From Phenylobacterium sp. (lineage in GTDB: Bacteria > Pseudomonadota > Alphaproteobacteria > Caulobacterales > Caulobacteraceae): a stretch of 37,412 nt of DNA. The notes below the pieces were generated by a model. It saw only the letters and a list, made by a program, of their open reading frames with translations, was not told the origin of the DNA and ran no database searches. Both the position numbers and the translations under genes were made by a program. Position 1 is the first letter of the stretch, and each line of letters opens with the position of its first letter. This document shows, in pieces, positions 15,546 to 23,089 of the stretch. The stretch covers positions 1,194-38,605 of the forward strand of contig NZ_JANINU010000121.1 in the NCBI RefSeq assembly GCF_024508875.1, given 5' to 3'.

Positions 15546-15580
15546 AGGCCCTTCCGCCGGCCAAGGAAACGGAAGGGCCT
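15546..15580 (+). terminator. Stem-loop terminator after the HAD gene
   Basis: A perfect 11-bp stem, AGGCCCTTCCG (15546-15556) with CGGAAGGGCCT (15570-15580), has a 13-base loop. It has only TTAA after it, so it is an imperfect intrinsic terminator. It lies 5 bases after the HAD stop. Confidence 0.65.
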
Positions 15581-15655
15581 TAAGGGTGTGACTGCGACCG
15601 CGGACCGGGGGCTTCGCGGCCGGTCGCGCGAGGAGCCTATGCGGCGAACCGCGTG

Positions 15656-15689
15656 AGGCTACAACCGTAATTTATTACGAATGTAGCCT
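15656..15689. promoter_or_regulatory. AT-rich 34-bp dyad between convergent genes
   Basis: AGGCTACA and TGTAGCCT form the outer 8-bp arms, and GTAAT/ATTAC the inner 5-bp arms, around TT. The two halves are separated by matched 3-base internal gaps (ACC and GAA). The centre is far more AT-rich than its neighbours. It sits 16 bases after the hflC stop, so it could be a hairpin at the hflC transcript end or a protein-binding site. No gene starts here. Confidence 0.45.
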
Positions 15690-15704
15690 AATGGCAAGCG
15701 CAGC

Positions 15705-16595
15705 TTACCGACCGGTGGGACCACGCTCGAAATAGCGGAAGAACGCGCTGTCGGGCGACAGGACGAGCGTGGTGTCGCCGTTGGCGAGGCTCTGCTCGTA
15801 GGCCTGCATCGATCGGAAGAAGGCTGCGAAGGACGGATCCTTGCCGAAGCTCTGCGCGAAGATCCGTGTGCGTTGCGCGTCGCCCTCGCCGGTGGTCTGA
15901 CCCGCTTGTTCGCGCGCCTGGGCGAGGGTGATGGCGACTTCCTTGTCGGCCTGGGCGATGATCTCGCGCTTCTTCTGCTCGCCCTCGGCGCGGAGCTGGG
16001 CCGCCACCTGCTGACGCGACGTGGACATCCGCCGGAAGACGGCTTCGCGGTTCTGGGCCGGCAGGTCGGCGCGCTTGATGCGCAGGTCGATCACCTGGAT
16101 GCCCAGGCGCGAAGCCCTCGCCCGCCGATCCACGTCGACCTTCGCCTGCTGCATGAGCTGGGCGCGGCGGCCGGAGATGATGTCGGTGGAGGTGGCCGAG
16201 CCGAGCACCTGGCGCAGCGACGAGTTCACGAGCCGCTCGATCCGGTCGTTCGCCGTCTGCTCGTCGCGCAGCGTGCGGTAGAATTGCAGCGGGTCGGAGA
16301 TGCGGTAGCGGATGAAGGCGTCCACCACGAGGCGCTCCTGACCCGCCGTGATGATCTCCTCCTGGTCGGCCTCGAGGGCGATGTTGCGGCGGTCGAGCTT
16401 GATGACCTGCTCGACGAACGGGACCTTCATGTTGAGGCCCGCCTCGCTGCGGCCGGGCGGATTGACCACTCGGACGGGGTCGCCGAACGCCACGACGATC
16501 GCCTGCTGGCGCTGGTCGACCACGTAGAAGGTCTGGAACACCAGGGCGGCCAGGAAGAGGCCGACGAGGCCGAGGACGATGCTGCGCGTGCTCAT
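15705..16595 (-). CDS. hflC: HflC, SPFH membrane protein of the HflKC complex
   Basis: The product is 296 residues. One N-terminal membrane anchor (about 5-25, ending FYVVDQRQQAIVVAFG) is followed by the SPFH/PHB domain (FVEQVIKLDRRNIALEADQEEI, AFIRYRISDPLQFYRTL) and a long coiled coil (about 195-255: RREAVFRRM, EQKKREIIAQADKEVAITLAQ). HflKC forms a cage around FtsH and modulates its proteolysis. ATGA overlap with hflK (16592-16595) shows coupled translation. Confidence 0.95.
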   Translation of the reverse strand: MSTRSIVLGLVGLFLAALVFQTFYVVDQRQQAIVVAFGDPVRVVNPPGRSEAGLNMKVPFVEQVIKLDRRNIALEADQEEIITAGQERLVVDAFIRYRISDPLQFYRTLRDEQTANDRIERLVNSSLRQVLGSATSTDIISGRRAQLMQQAKVDVDRRARASRLGIQVIDLRIKRADLPAQNREAVFRRMSTSRQQVAAQLRAEGEQKKREIIAQADKEVAITLAQAREQAGQTTGEGDAQRTRIFAQSFGKDPSFAAFFRSMQAYEQSLANGDTTLVLSPDSAFFRYFERGPTGR

Positions 16596-17737
16596 TGGGC
16601 CGCCCCCTTGGCCTGCGGTTGGACCGGCTCGGCCGGGGCCGCGGGGACGGGCTGGGTCTTGGGCCGGAACACGTCGGGCGGCAGGATGATCGGCGCGCTG
16701 GCGCCCTTTGCGTCGACCACCACCTTGTTCGAGTTCTGCAGGATCCGCTGCATGGTCTCGATGTAGAGACGGTCGCGCGTCACGCCGGGCGCGCGGCGGT
16801 ACTCGGTGTAGACCTGGTTGAAGCGGGCGGCCTCGCCGCTCGCCTCGCGGACAGCCTGCTCGCGATAGGCCTGGGCGGCCTGGGTGATGCGCGCGGCGTC
16901 GCCCTTGGCTTCGTTGACCACGCGGTTCCGATAGGTGTTGGCCTCGTTCTCGGCGCTGTCGGCGTCCTGCTGCGCGTTGTTCACTTCGCGGAACGCGGCC
17001 ACCACCTCGGAGGGCGGACCGGCCGAGCGGATCTGGACTTCCACGATGCTGATGCCGGCGCCCCAGGAATCCAGCGTCCGCTGCATGAGCTCGGCCGTCT
17101 GTTGCTGCACCTGGCCGCGCGCGGTCGAGATGATCGGCTGGAGCTGGGTCTTGCCGACCACCTCGCGCATCGCGCTCTCGGCCACGTCCTTCACTGCATC
17201 CTGCGGTTCGCGGGTCGCGAAGAGGAACCGGGCGGCGTCCGAGACGCGCCAGGTCACGCTGAAGTCGATGTCGATGATCTGCTCGTCGCCGGTCAGCATC
17301 TGGCTGGCGGCCGTCGACTCCGCGTCGCCGCCGGCGCCGCCGACATCGGTGCGCTTCAGTTCGGTGACCGCCACCTTCTCCACGTGCTCGATCGGGACGG
17401 GCAGGTGATAGCGCAGGCCCGGTGTCTCGGTGCGCGAATAGGCGCCGAACGTCAGCACGATGGCCTGCTCGCTGGGCTGGACGACATAGAAGCCGGACAG
17501 CGCCCAGAGAGCGAACGCCCCGCCGGCGACGATGGGGATCAGCCGCTGGGGCCGCCCACCCGGACCGCCCATCATCTCGCGAAGGCGCTCCCCGATTCGG
17601 TCGAAGCCGGCGTTGAAGTCGGGACCGCCGGGCCGGTTCGGGCCGCCGCCGGACGGCCGCCGGGGCTGGTCGCGCTTGTCGTCGCCGCCGGACGGAGAAC
17701 CCCAGGGTCCAGGGTTGGCGTTATCGTTCCAGGGCAT
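16592..17737 (-). CDS. hflK: HflK, SPFH membrane protein of the HflKC complex
   Basis: The product is 381 residues. A Gly/Pro/Asn-rich cytoplasmic N-terminus (PWNDNANPGPWGSPSGG) is the HflK hallmark. The membrane segment is about 66-86, followed by the SPFH domain (GFYVVQPSEQAIVLTFGAYSRTETPGL) and a coiled coil rich in Ala/Glu/Arg (about 270-330). A proline-rich tail ends the protein. The ATG at 17737 is chosen because family members begin with this PWN segment; a longer frame upstream is not conserved in type. It is divergent from mrp, 139 bases apart. Confidence 0.94.
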   Translation of the reverse strand: MPWNDNANPGPWGSPSGGDDKRDQPRRPSGGGPNRPGGPDFNAGFDRIGERLREMMGGPGGRPQRLIPIVAGGAFALWALSGFYVVQPSEQAIVLTFGAYSRTETPGLRYHLPVPIEHVEKVAVTELKRTDVGGAGGDAESTAASQMLTGDEQIIDIDFSVTWRVSDAARFLFATREPQDAVKDVAESAMREVVGKTQLQPIISTARGQVQQQTAELMQRTLDSWGAGISIVEVQIRSAGPPSEVVAAFREVNNAQQDADSAENEANTYRNRVVNEAKGDAARITQAAQAYREQAVREASGEAARFNQVYTEYRRAPGVTRDRLYIETMQRILQNSNKVVVDAKGASAPIILPPDVFRPKTQPVPAAPAEPVQPQAKGAAQ

Positions 17738-17876
17738 CAGGCGGTTCGCGTCGAGCTCCCTCGGGACATTCACGCAGTCCCTTGAGCGCCGGTCCTTAAA
17801 GCCCCCCGCGGGCTTGTAAACCGTCGCCTTCAGCCGGATATGAGACCCCCACCCGAGCAAAGCAAGACAAAGCGGC

Positions 17877-19019
17877 ATGAGCGAACCGGCAGGACCGGAC
17901 CGGACGGCGATCCTCCAGGCCCTCGACAGCGTGATCGATCCGAAGTCGGGCAAGGGCCTCACCAGCGCGGGGCTGGTGCGCGGCCTGGTGCTGCGTAGCG
18001 GCCGCGCAGCCTTCATGCTGGAGGTGGCCCCCGCCGACATCGACCTCTATCGCGCGGTGCGCGACAAGGCCGAGGAGGTGCTGGCGCTGGCGGACGGCGT
18101 CGAGGTGGCCCAGGTCGTCCTGACGTCCGAGCTGCAGGCTCCGTCCGCGCCACAGCTCCGCGTGAGCCCGCGCCGGCCGCAGCCGAGCGAGCCGCCGCCC
18201 GCGCGTCGCGCCCGCATCGCCGAGGACCCGCAGGCCCAGCTCCATCCGATGGTGGACGCCGTCAAGCCGCCGCATGTGAAGAAGGTCATCGCGGTGGCCA
18301 GCGGCAAGGGCGGGGTGGGCAAGTCCACTGTCTCGACCAACCTCGCGGCGGCCTTCGCCGTGCTGGGCAAGCGCGTCGGCTTGCTGGACGCCGACATCTA
18401 CGGCCCGTCGGCGCCGACCATGCTGGGCGTGGACGGCGACCCGACGTTCGACGCGGAGAAGCGCCTCAACCCTATGGAGGCCTGGGGCGTGAAGGTCATG
18501 TCCATCGGCTTCATCGTCGAGCCGGGCACGGCCAATATCTGGCGCGGACCCATGGCCTCGTCGGCGCTGCGCAGCCTGCTGAACTCCAACTGGGGGACCG
18601 AGGCGAAGCCGCTGGACGTGCTGGTCATCGACCTGCCGCCCGGGACGGGGGACATCCAGCTCACGCTCGTCCAGAAGCTCAAGATGGACGGTGTCGTCAT
18701 TGTCTCGACGCCGCAGGAGATCGCGCTGATCGACGCGCGGCGGGCGGCGCAGATGTTCGAGAAGACCGGCGCGCCGATCCTGGGGGTCGTCGAGAACATG
18801 GCCTATTTCGCCGACAGTTCGGGCGTGAAGGTCCCGATCTTCGGCTCCGGCGGCGCGCGCCGCGAGGCCGAGCGGCTGGGCGTGCCGCTACTGGCCGAGA
18901 TCCCGATCGAGGTCCCGCTGCGCGAGGCCTGCGACGCCGGTCGGCCGCTGGTGGCGACCAACACCGAGAGCGCGGCGGCCCGGGCGTTCCTGGACCTGGC
19001 GCGGAAGCTGTCCGACTAG
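17877..19019 (+). CDS. mrp: Mrp/ApbC family Fe-S carrier P-loop ATPase
   Basis: The product is 380 residues. The N-terminal MIP18-like domain spans about 1-85, then a Pro/Arg-rich linker, then the ParA-like core with Walker A SGKGGVGKST (142-151) and DADIYGPSAPTMLG (171-184). PPGTGDIQLTL follows. The usual CPxC after ENMxYF is missing: the sequence is ENMAYFADSSGVKVPIFG (306-323), with no cysteine. Alphaproteobacterial Mrps often lack it. The role is Fe-S cluster handling, but the bridging cysteines are not present, so the cluster site differs or is absent. The stop overlaps that of the next gene in CTAG. Confidence 0.92.
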   Translation: MSEPAGPDRTAILQALDSVIDPKSGKGLTSAGLVRGLVLRSGRAAFMLEVAPADIDLYRAVRDKAEEVLALADGVEVAQVVLTSELQAPSAPQLRVSPRRPQPSEPPPARRARIAEDPQAQLHPMVDAVKPPHVKKVIAVASGKGGVGKSTVSTNLAAAFAVLGKRVGLLDADIYGPSAPTMLGVDGDPTFDAEKRLNPMEAWGVKVMSIGFIVEPGTANIWRGPMASSALRSLLNSNWGTEAKPLDVLVIDLPPGTGDIQLTLVQKLKMDGVVIVSTPQEIALIDARRAAQMFEKTGAPILGVVENMAYFADSSGVKVPIFGSGGARREAERLGVPLLAEIPIEVPLREACDAGRPLVATNTESAAARAFLDLARKLSD

Positions 19020-20431
19020 CTGCGTACCGGCGCGACAGGTTCCTGGCCGGTCAGGCCCTCCAGCGCGCCCGCGGGGTCGAGCAGGGCGAAGTCCCGCGCT
19101 TCGAGCTGGCGGCGAACCTCGGCGGCGCGCTCTGCGGTCAGGCGGTAACCGACGAGGCAGGCCGCGCCGAGCATCACGAACAGGATGGGCCCGGCCAGGA
19201 ACGCCAGCAGCAGCGCATCCAGAGCCTCGGGCGTGTTGCCATGGCCGAGTTTGGGATCGTAGCCGACCTCGTTCAGGACGTTGAAGGTCAGGAAGATCGA
19301 AACCCCTGAGGCGAGCTTCGTCGTCAGGGTCGTCAGCGCGTACAGGAGGCCGCTGCGCTCCTTGCCCTGCTTCAGCCGGACCTCGTCGGCGACGTCTGCG
19401 GTCATCGCCCGCGTCAGGACGTTGAAACCCGAGGCCATGAAGCCGGTGAAGAACAGGGTGGGGAGCGAGGCCAGCACGTTGCCCTTCGGCAGGAACGCCA
19501 GCGTCACCAGCAGCAGCGAGTAGCAGACCGCCGTCACCATGACCGTCCGATGCTTGCTGATCTTCGTGGCGAGCCAGGCCAGGATGGGCGCGCCGGCGAC
19601 GCCGGACAGGATGTAGACGGCGAGCAGGATGTTGGCTTCGCCGGCGGTGAACTCCATCCGGTCGCGGCTGTAGAAGAGGTAGAGCGCGGCCATCCAGCCG
19701 GGGCCCAACGACAGGGCGAGGTCGGCGAGGAGGATGCGCGCCATGTTAGGGTCGGTGACCAGCTCGACGTAGTCGCGCAGGCGGAAGCGCTGGCCGTGCG
19801 CTTCGGGGGCCAGGGTCTCCGGGGTGCGCCAGACCACGACCACCACGGCCAGCGGTGTCAGGGCGATCAGGTACCAGATCATCGCCCGCACGCCTGCGGC
19901 CTCGTCGTGGCCCAGCCGTTCCATGACGATGGGGATCAGGAGGACCATCACCGCGCCTGCTACCCCGACCGCCACCATCACGCCGAACAGCCGTGCGCGG
20001 TCGTCGTAGGACTTGGCGAGGGTGGCCGCCCAGGCCTGGTGCGAGAGCATCAGCACCGACGAGCCCAGGTACATCACGAGGAGCCAAGCCGTCAGGTCGG
20101 CCGTCCCCATGTCGCGGTCGGCCGTCAGCAGCATGAAGAGCCCGGCCATCAGGAGGGGCGCGCCGGCCACCGTCCAAACGCGGTATCGGCCCCAGCGCGT
20201 ACGGGTGCGGTCCATGGCGATGCCCAGGGCCGGCTCGATGGGCACGTCGATCAGGCGCACCATGGCGAAGGCGGCGGCGACCGCCGTCAGCTCCACGCCG
20301 ATGTTGGCGGCGAAGTAGGCCGGCAGGTGGACGGCCGCGGCGATCATCATCGCCTGGATCGGCAGGCTGGTGGCGGCGAAGGCCAGGGCGAGGTTCAGCG
20401 GTAGGCGGGCGTCACGTCCGGTGGCGGTCAA
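19016..20431 (-). CDS. MFS transporter, MelB/GPH-like, copy 1
   Basis: The product is about 471 residues with 12 predicted membrane segments. MDRTRTRWGRYRVW (about 72-85) is the GPH-type loop between helices 2 and 3. A long middle loop, a second half starting RLRDYVELVTD, and a C-terminal tail complete it. Family members import sugars or glycosides with Na+ or H+. The start is TTG at 20431, with GGAAGGA 6 bases ahead. The next gene upstream on the same strand is a close paralogue with the same C-terminal DPAGALE-LTG-E motif. The substrate is unknown. Confidence 0.86.
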   Translation of the reverse strand: MTATGRDARLPLNLALAFAATSLPIQAMMIAAAVHLPAYFAANIGVELTAVAAAFAMVRLIDVPIEPALGIAMDRTRTRWGRYRVWTVAGAPLLMAGLFMLLTADRDMGTADLTAWLLVMYLGSSVLMLSHQAWAATLAKSYDDRARLFGVMVAVGVAGAVMVLLIPIVMERLGHDEAAGVRAMIWYLIALTPLAVVVVVWRTPETLAPEAHGQRFRLRDYVELVTDPNMARILLADLALSLGPGWMAALYLFYSRDRMEFTAGEANILLAVYILSGVAGAPILAWLATKISKHRTVMVTAVCYSLLLVTLAFLPKGNVLASLPTLFFTGFMASGFNVLTRAMTADVADEVRLKQGKERSGLLYALTTLTTKLASGVSIFLTFNVLNEVGYDPKLGHGNTPEALDALLLAFLAGPILFVMLGAACLVGYRLTAERAAEVRRQLEARDFALLDPAGALEGLTGQEPVAPVRS

Positions 20432-20498
20432 GGTGTGTCCTTCCGTGGCGGCTGCGCCCTTGTGACCGGGCGCGTGGCGCAGTCTGCCCAGATTCAGG

Positions 20499-21920
20499 TC
20501 ACGACGAACGTCCCAACGGCGCCAGTTCCTCGCCGGTCAGGCTCTCCAGCGCGCCGGCCGGATCGTCCATCGCCTCGCGCTCGCGCTCTTCGAGCTGGCG
20601 GCGGATCTCGGCGTGGCGTTCGGGCGTCAGCCGGTAGCCGATGAAGCAGGCGCCGGCGAGCATCACGAAGACGATCGGCCCGACGATGTAGACGAGCTGC
20701 AGCGAGTCGATGGCCGCCGGGGTGTTCACAGCGCCCACCTTGGCCTGGTAGCCGATGGCGGCGAGCAGCACGAAGGTCAGCGCCGAGAGGCCCGAGGCGA
20801 TCTTTGTCGTGCCGATGGTGAGGGCGTACATCAGGCCCATCCATTCGCGGCCGGTGTCGAGCCGCACCTCGTCGGCGATGTCGCCGGTCAGCGCCCGGAT
20901 CATCACCACGAAGCTGGTGGACATGGCGCCGACCAGGAACATGCCTGGCGCGAAGGCGAGGAAGTTGCCGGCGGGCAGGAACGGCACCAGCATGAGCCCC
21001 AGCGAGTAGATGGTGGTGCTGACCATCAGGGCGCGGTGCTTGCCGATCCGGTTCGCCAGCCAGGCTGCGAAGGGCGCCCCCGCGAAGCCGGCCGCGATGT
21101 AGATCATCAGCAGGAGGTTGGCCGCGGTGGTGTCGAAGCCGCGGCTGTCTTTGAAGTAGAAGAGATAGAGCGTGGCCATCCAGCCCGGCCCCAGGGTGGC
21201 GCAGAGGTCGGCGGCCAGCAGCCGCAGCACGTTCCCGCGCTTCAGCAGGGTAAGATAGTCGGAGACCGCAAAGTGCTTAGCGGTCTCCCGCGTGATTGGC
21301 TCGTGGGTGGTGGACAGGACGAGCAGCGCCGTCACCGGCAGGGCGCCGATAATGAACCACACCATGGCGCGGACGCCGTCGCCTTCGGAGTGGCCGAGAG
21401 ACTGCATCACCACGGGGATCAACAGCACGGCCATGGCGCCCACGACGCCCAGGCCGATCACCGCGCCGAACACTCGCGAGCGCTGCTTGTACGTGGGCCC
21501 CAGCACGCCGCCCCAGGCCAGGTGCGAGAGGTAGACCATCGAGTAGCCGACGTAGAGGAACAGCAGGATGCCGCTGAGGCCGAGCTGGCTCGTGGACGAG
21601 TTCGCCTGCAGCATAAGGTAGAGGCCGGCCATGAGGACCGGCGTGCCGAGCGCGAGCCAGAGGCGATAGCGGCCCCATCGGCTTCTGGTGCGGTCCATTC
21701 CCATGCCGAGGAAGACGTCGATCGGGATGTCGACCAGCCGGACCATGGCGAAGGCCGCGCCGACGGCGGCGAGTTCAAGGCCGACGTGGCTGGCGAAGTA
21801 GCGGGGCAGGTGGACGCCGATGGCCAGGACCAGGGCCTGGATCGGGATGCTGGCGCTGGCGAAGGCCAGGATGGCCGGCATGCTCATGTCGGGCGCAGCC
21901 GACGACCTGTCCTGTGACAC
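20499..21920 (-). CDS. MFS transporter, MelB/GPH-like, copy 2
   Basis: The product is about 473 residues with 12 membrane segments. MDRTRSRWGRYRLW matches copy 1, as do AFAMVRLVDIPID, the middle IGKHRALMV loop and the ending DPAGALESLTGEE. GTG at 21920 is the likely start because AGGAG (21931-21935) lies 10 bases upstream; TTG at 21965 and ATG at 21887 are alternatives. Only 67 bases separate it from copy 1. A LacI-type core sequence, AAGCGGTT at 21996-22003, lies 75 bases upstream. Confidence 0.86.
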   Translation of the reverse strand: MSQDRSSAAPDMSMPAILAFASASIPIQALVLAIGVHLPRYFASHVGLELAAVGAAFAMVRLVDIPIDVFLGMGMDRTRSRWGRYRLWLALGTPVLMAGLYLMLQANSSTSQLGLSGILLFLYVGYSMVYLSHLAWGGVLGPTYKQRSRVFGAVIGLGVVGAMAVLLIPVVMQSLGHSEGDGVRAMVWFIIGALPVTALLVLSTTHEPITRETAKHFAVSDYLTLLKRGNVLRLLAADLCATLGPGWMATLYLFYFKDSRGFDTTAANLLLMIYIAAGFAGAPFAAWLANRIGKHRALMVSTTIYSLGLMLVPFLPAGNFLAFAPGMFLVGAMSTSFVVMIRALTGDIADEVRLDTGREWMGLMYALTIGTTKIASGLSALTFVLLAAIGYQAKVGAVNTPAAIDSLQLVYIVGPIVFVMLAGACFIGYRLTPERHAEIRRQLEEREREAMDDPAGALESLTGEELAPLGRSS

Positions 21921-22010
21921 CTGCTGACCGCTCCTCGTAAGCACGCCTCTGGCGGGCGCTCGCAATAGGTTACGCGCGTTCAGTCAGCCGCGCGCAAGCG
22001 GTTTCCGATT

Positions 22011-22045
22011 ACAAAAAGGAAACGGGCGGCCGTATGGCCGCCCGT
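22011..22045 (-). terminator. Intrinsic terminator after the SDR gene
   Basis: A perfect 10-bp stem, ACGGGCGGCC/GGCCGCCCGT (22022-22045) with a 4-base GTAT loop, is followed on the minus strand by TTCCTTTTTG. It lies about 30 bases after the SDR stop and ends that transcript before the MFS promoter. Confidence 0.9.
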
Positions 22046-22075
22046 CGGGAATTCCAGATTGTGGGTCGGGCTCGC

Positions 22076-22981
22076 TCAACCGCCCTGCAGCTTGCGGAAG
22101 AACTTCCCGGTCTGCTCGCCGCCGTTGACGTAGGCCTTCTGGCCCGCCTCGTCGGTGATCTTGGACCAGTTGTCGCGAACCTGCTCGACGGTGGCGCCGG
22201 GGCCGATGGCCACGCCCTCGGTCTCGACGATGCGGGCCAGGGCGAAGGCGCCCGCGCCGGCGGTCAGGATCGCGCCGGTGGGAGCTTCTTCCGAGCAGAG
22301 GAAGACAACGCCGGGCGTCACCAACTCGGGCTTCAGTTGCTCCAGCACCTGCGCGGGCATGCCGAGGTTCTCGGTCATGCGCGTCGCCGCCACCGGGCTG
22401 ATGGCGTTCACGTGAACGTTGTTCTTCTGGCCTTCGAGCTTCAGCGTGTTCATCAGGCCGATCAGGCCCAGCTTGGCCGCGCCGTAGTTCGACTGGCCGA
22501 AGTTGCCGTAGAGGCCCGACGAGGAGGTGGTGACGACGATGCGGCCGTAGTTCTGGGCGCGCATGATCTCCCAAACGGCCTTCACCGGCTTCACGGTGCC
22601 GAACAGGTGGACGTCGACCACGACCTGGAAGTCGCCGAACTCCATCTTGGCGAAGGTCTTGTCGCGCAGGATGCCGGCGTTCGCGATGAGGATGTCGATG
22701 CGGCCCCAGGCGTCCATGGCGTCCTTGACCATCCGCGCCACGCCGGCGTCGTCGGTGACCGAAGAGCCGTTGGCGATGGCCTCGCCGCCCAGCGCCTTGA
22801 TCTCCTCGACGACCTTGTTGGCCGCGTCCGAGCCGCCGCCCGAGCCGTCCATCGAGCCGCCCAGGTCGTTGACCACGACCTTGGCGCCGCGCCGCGCCAG
22901 TTCCAGCGCGTGCTGTCGGCCAAGGCCGCCGCCGGCGCCGGTCACGATCGCCACTTTGCCGTCGAAGCGGATGTCCGCCAT
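22076..22981 (-). CDS. Short-chain dehydrogenase/reductase, MFE-2-like
   Basis: The product is 301 residues. TGAGGGLGRQHALEL (14-28) is the NAD-binding loop, ANAG (100-103) the conserved motif, and SSSGLYGNFGQSNYGAAK (153-170) supplies the catalytic Ser/Tyr166/Lys170. The extra C-terminal segment (VRDNWSKITDEAGQ and the GEQTGKFF end) resembles the 3-hydroxyacyl-CoA dehydrogenase domain of peroxisomal-type multifunctional enzymes, so a hydroxyacyl-CoA role is likely. It ends in a strong terminator. Confidence 0.87.
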   Translation of the reverse strand: MADIRFDGKVAIVTGAGGGLGRQHALELARRGAKVVVNDLGGSMDGSGGGSDAANKVVEEIKALGGEAIANGSSVTDDAGVARMVKDAMDAWGRIDILIANAGILRDKTFAKMEFGDFQVVVDVHLFGTVKPVKAVWEIMRAQNYGRIVVTTSSSGLYGNFGQSNYGAAKLGLIGLMNTLKLEGQKNNVHVNAISPVAATRMTENLGMPAQVLEQLKPELVTPGVVFLCSEEAPTGAILTAGAGAFALARIVETEGVAIGPGATVEQVRDNWSKITDEAGQKAYVNGGEQTGKFFRKLQGG

Positions 22982-23089
22982 GAGATCCCTCTTGGAACAG
23001 GTGTTCGAAATCGGCGCGCGTTGTGCGGCGCGGCGAAGGGAGCGTCAAGCTCACGGTGGGGAACTTCGCTCGCGTCCTCTCGGCGGGGA

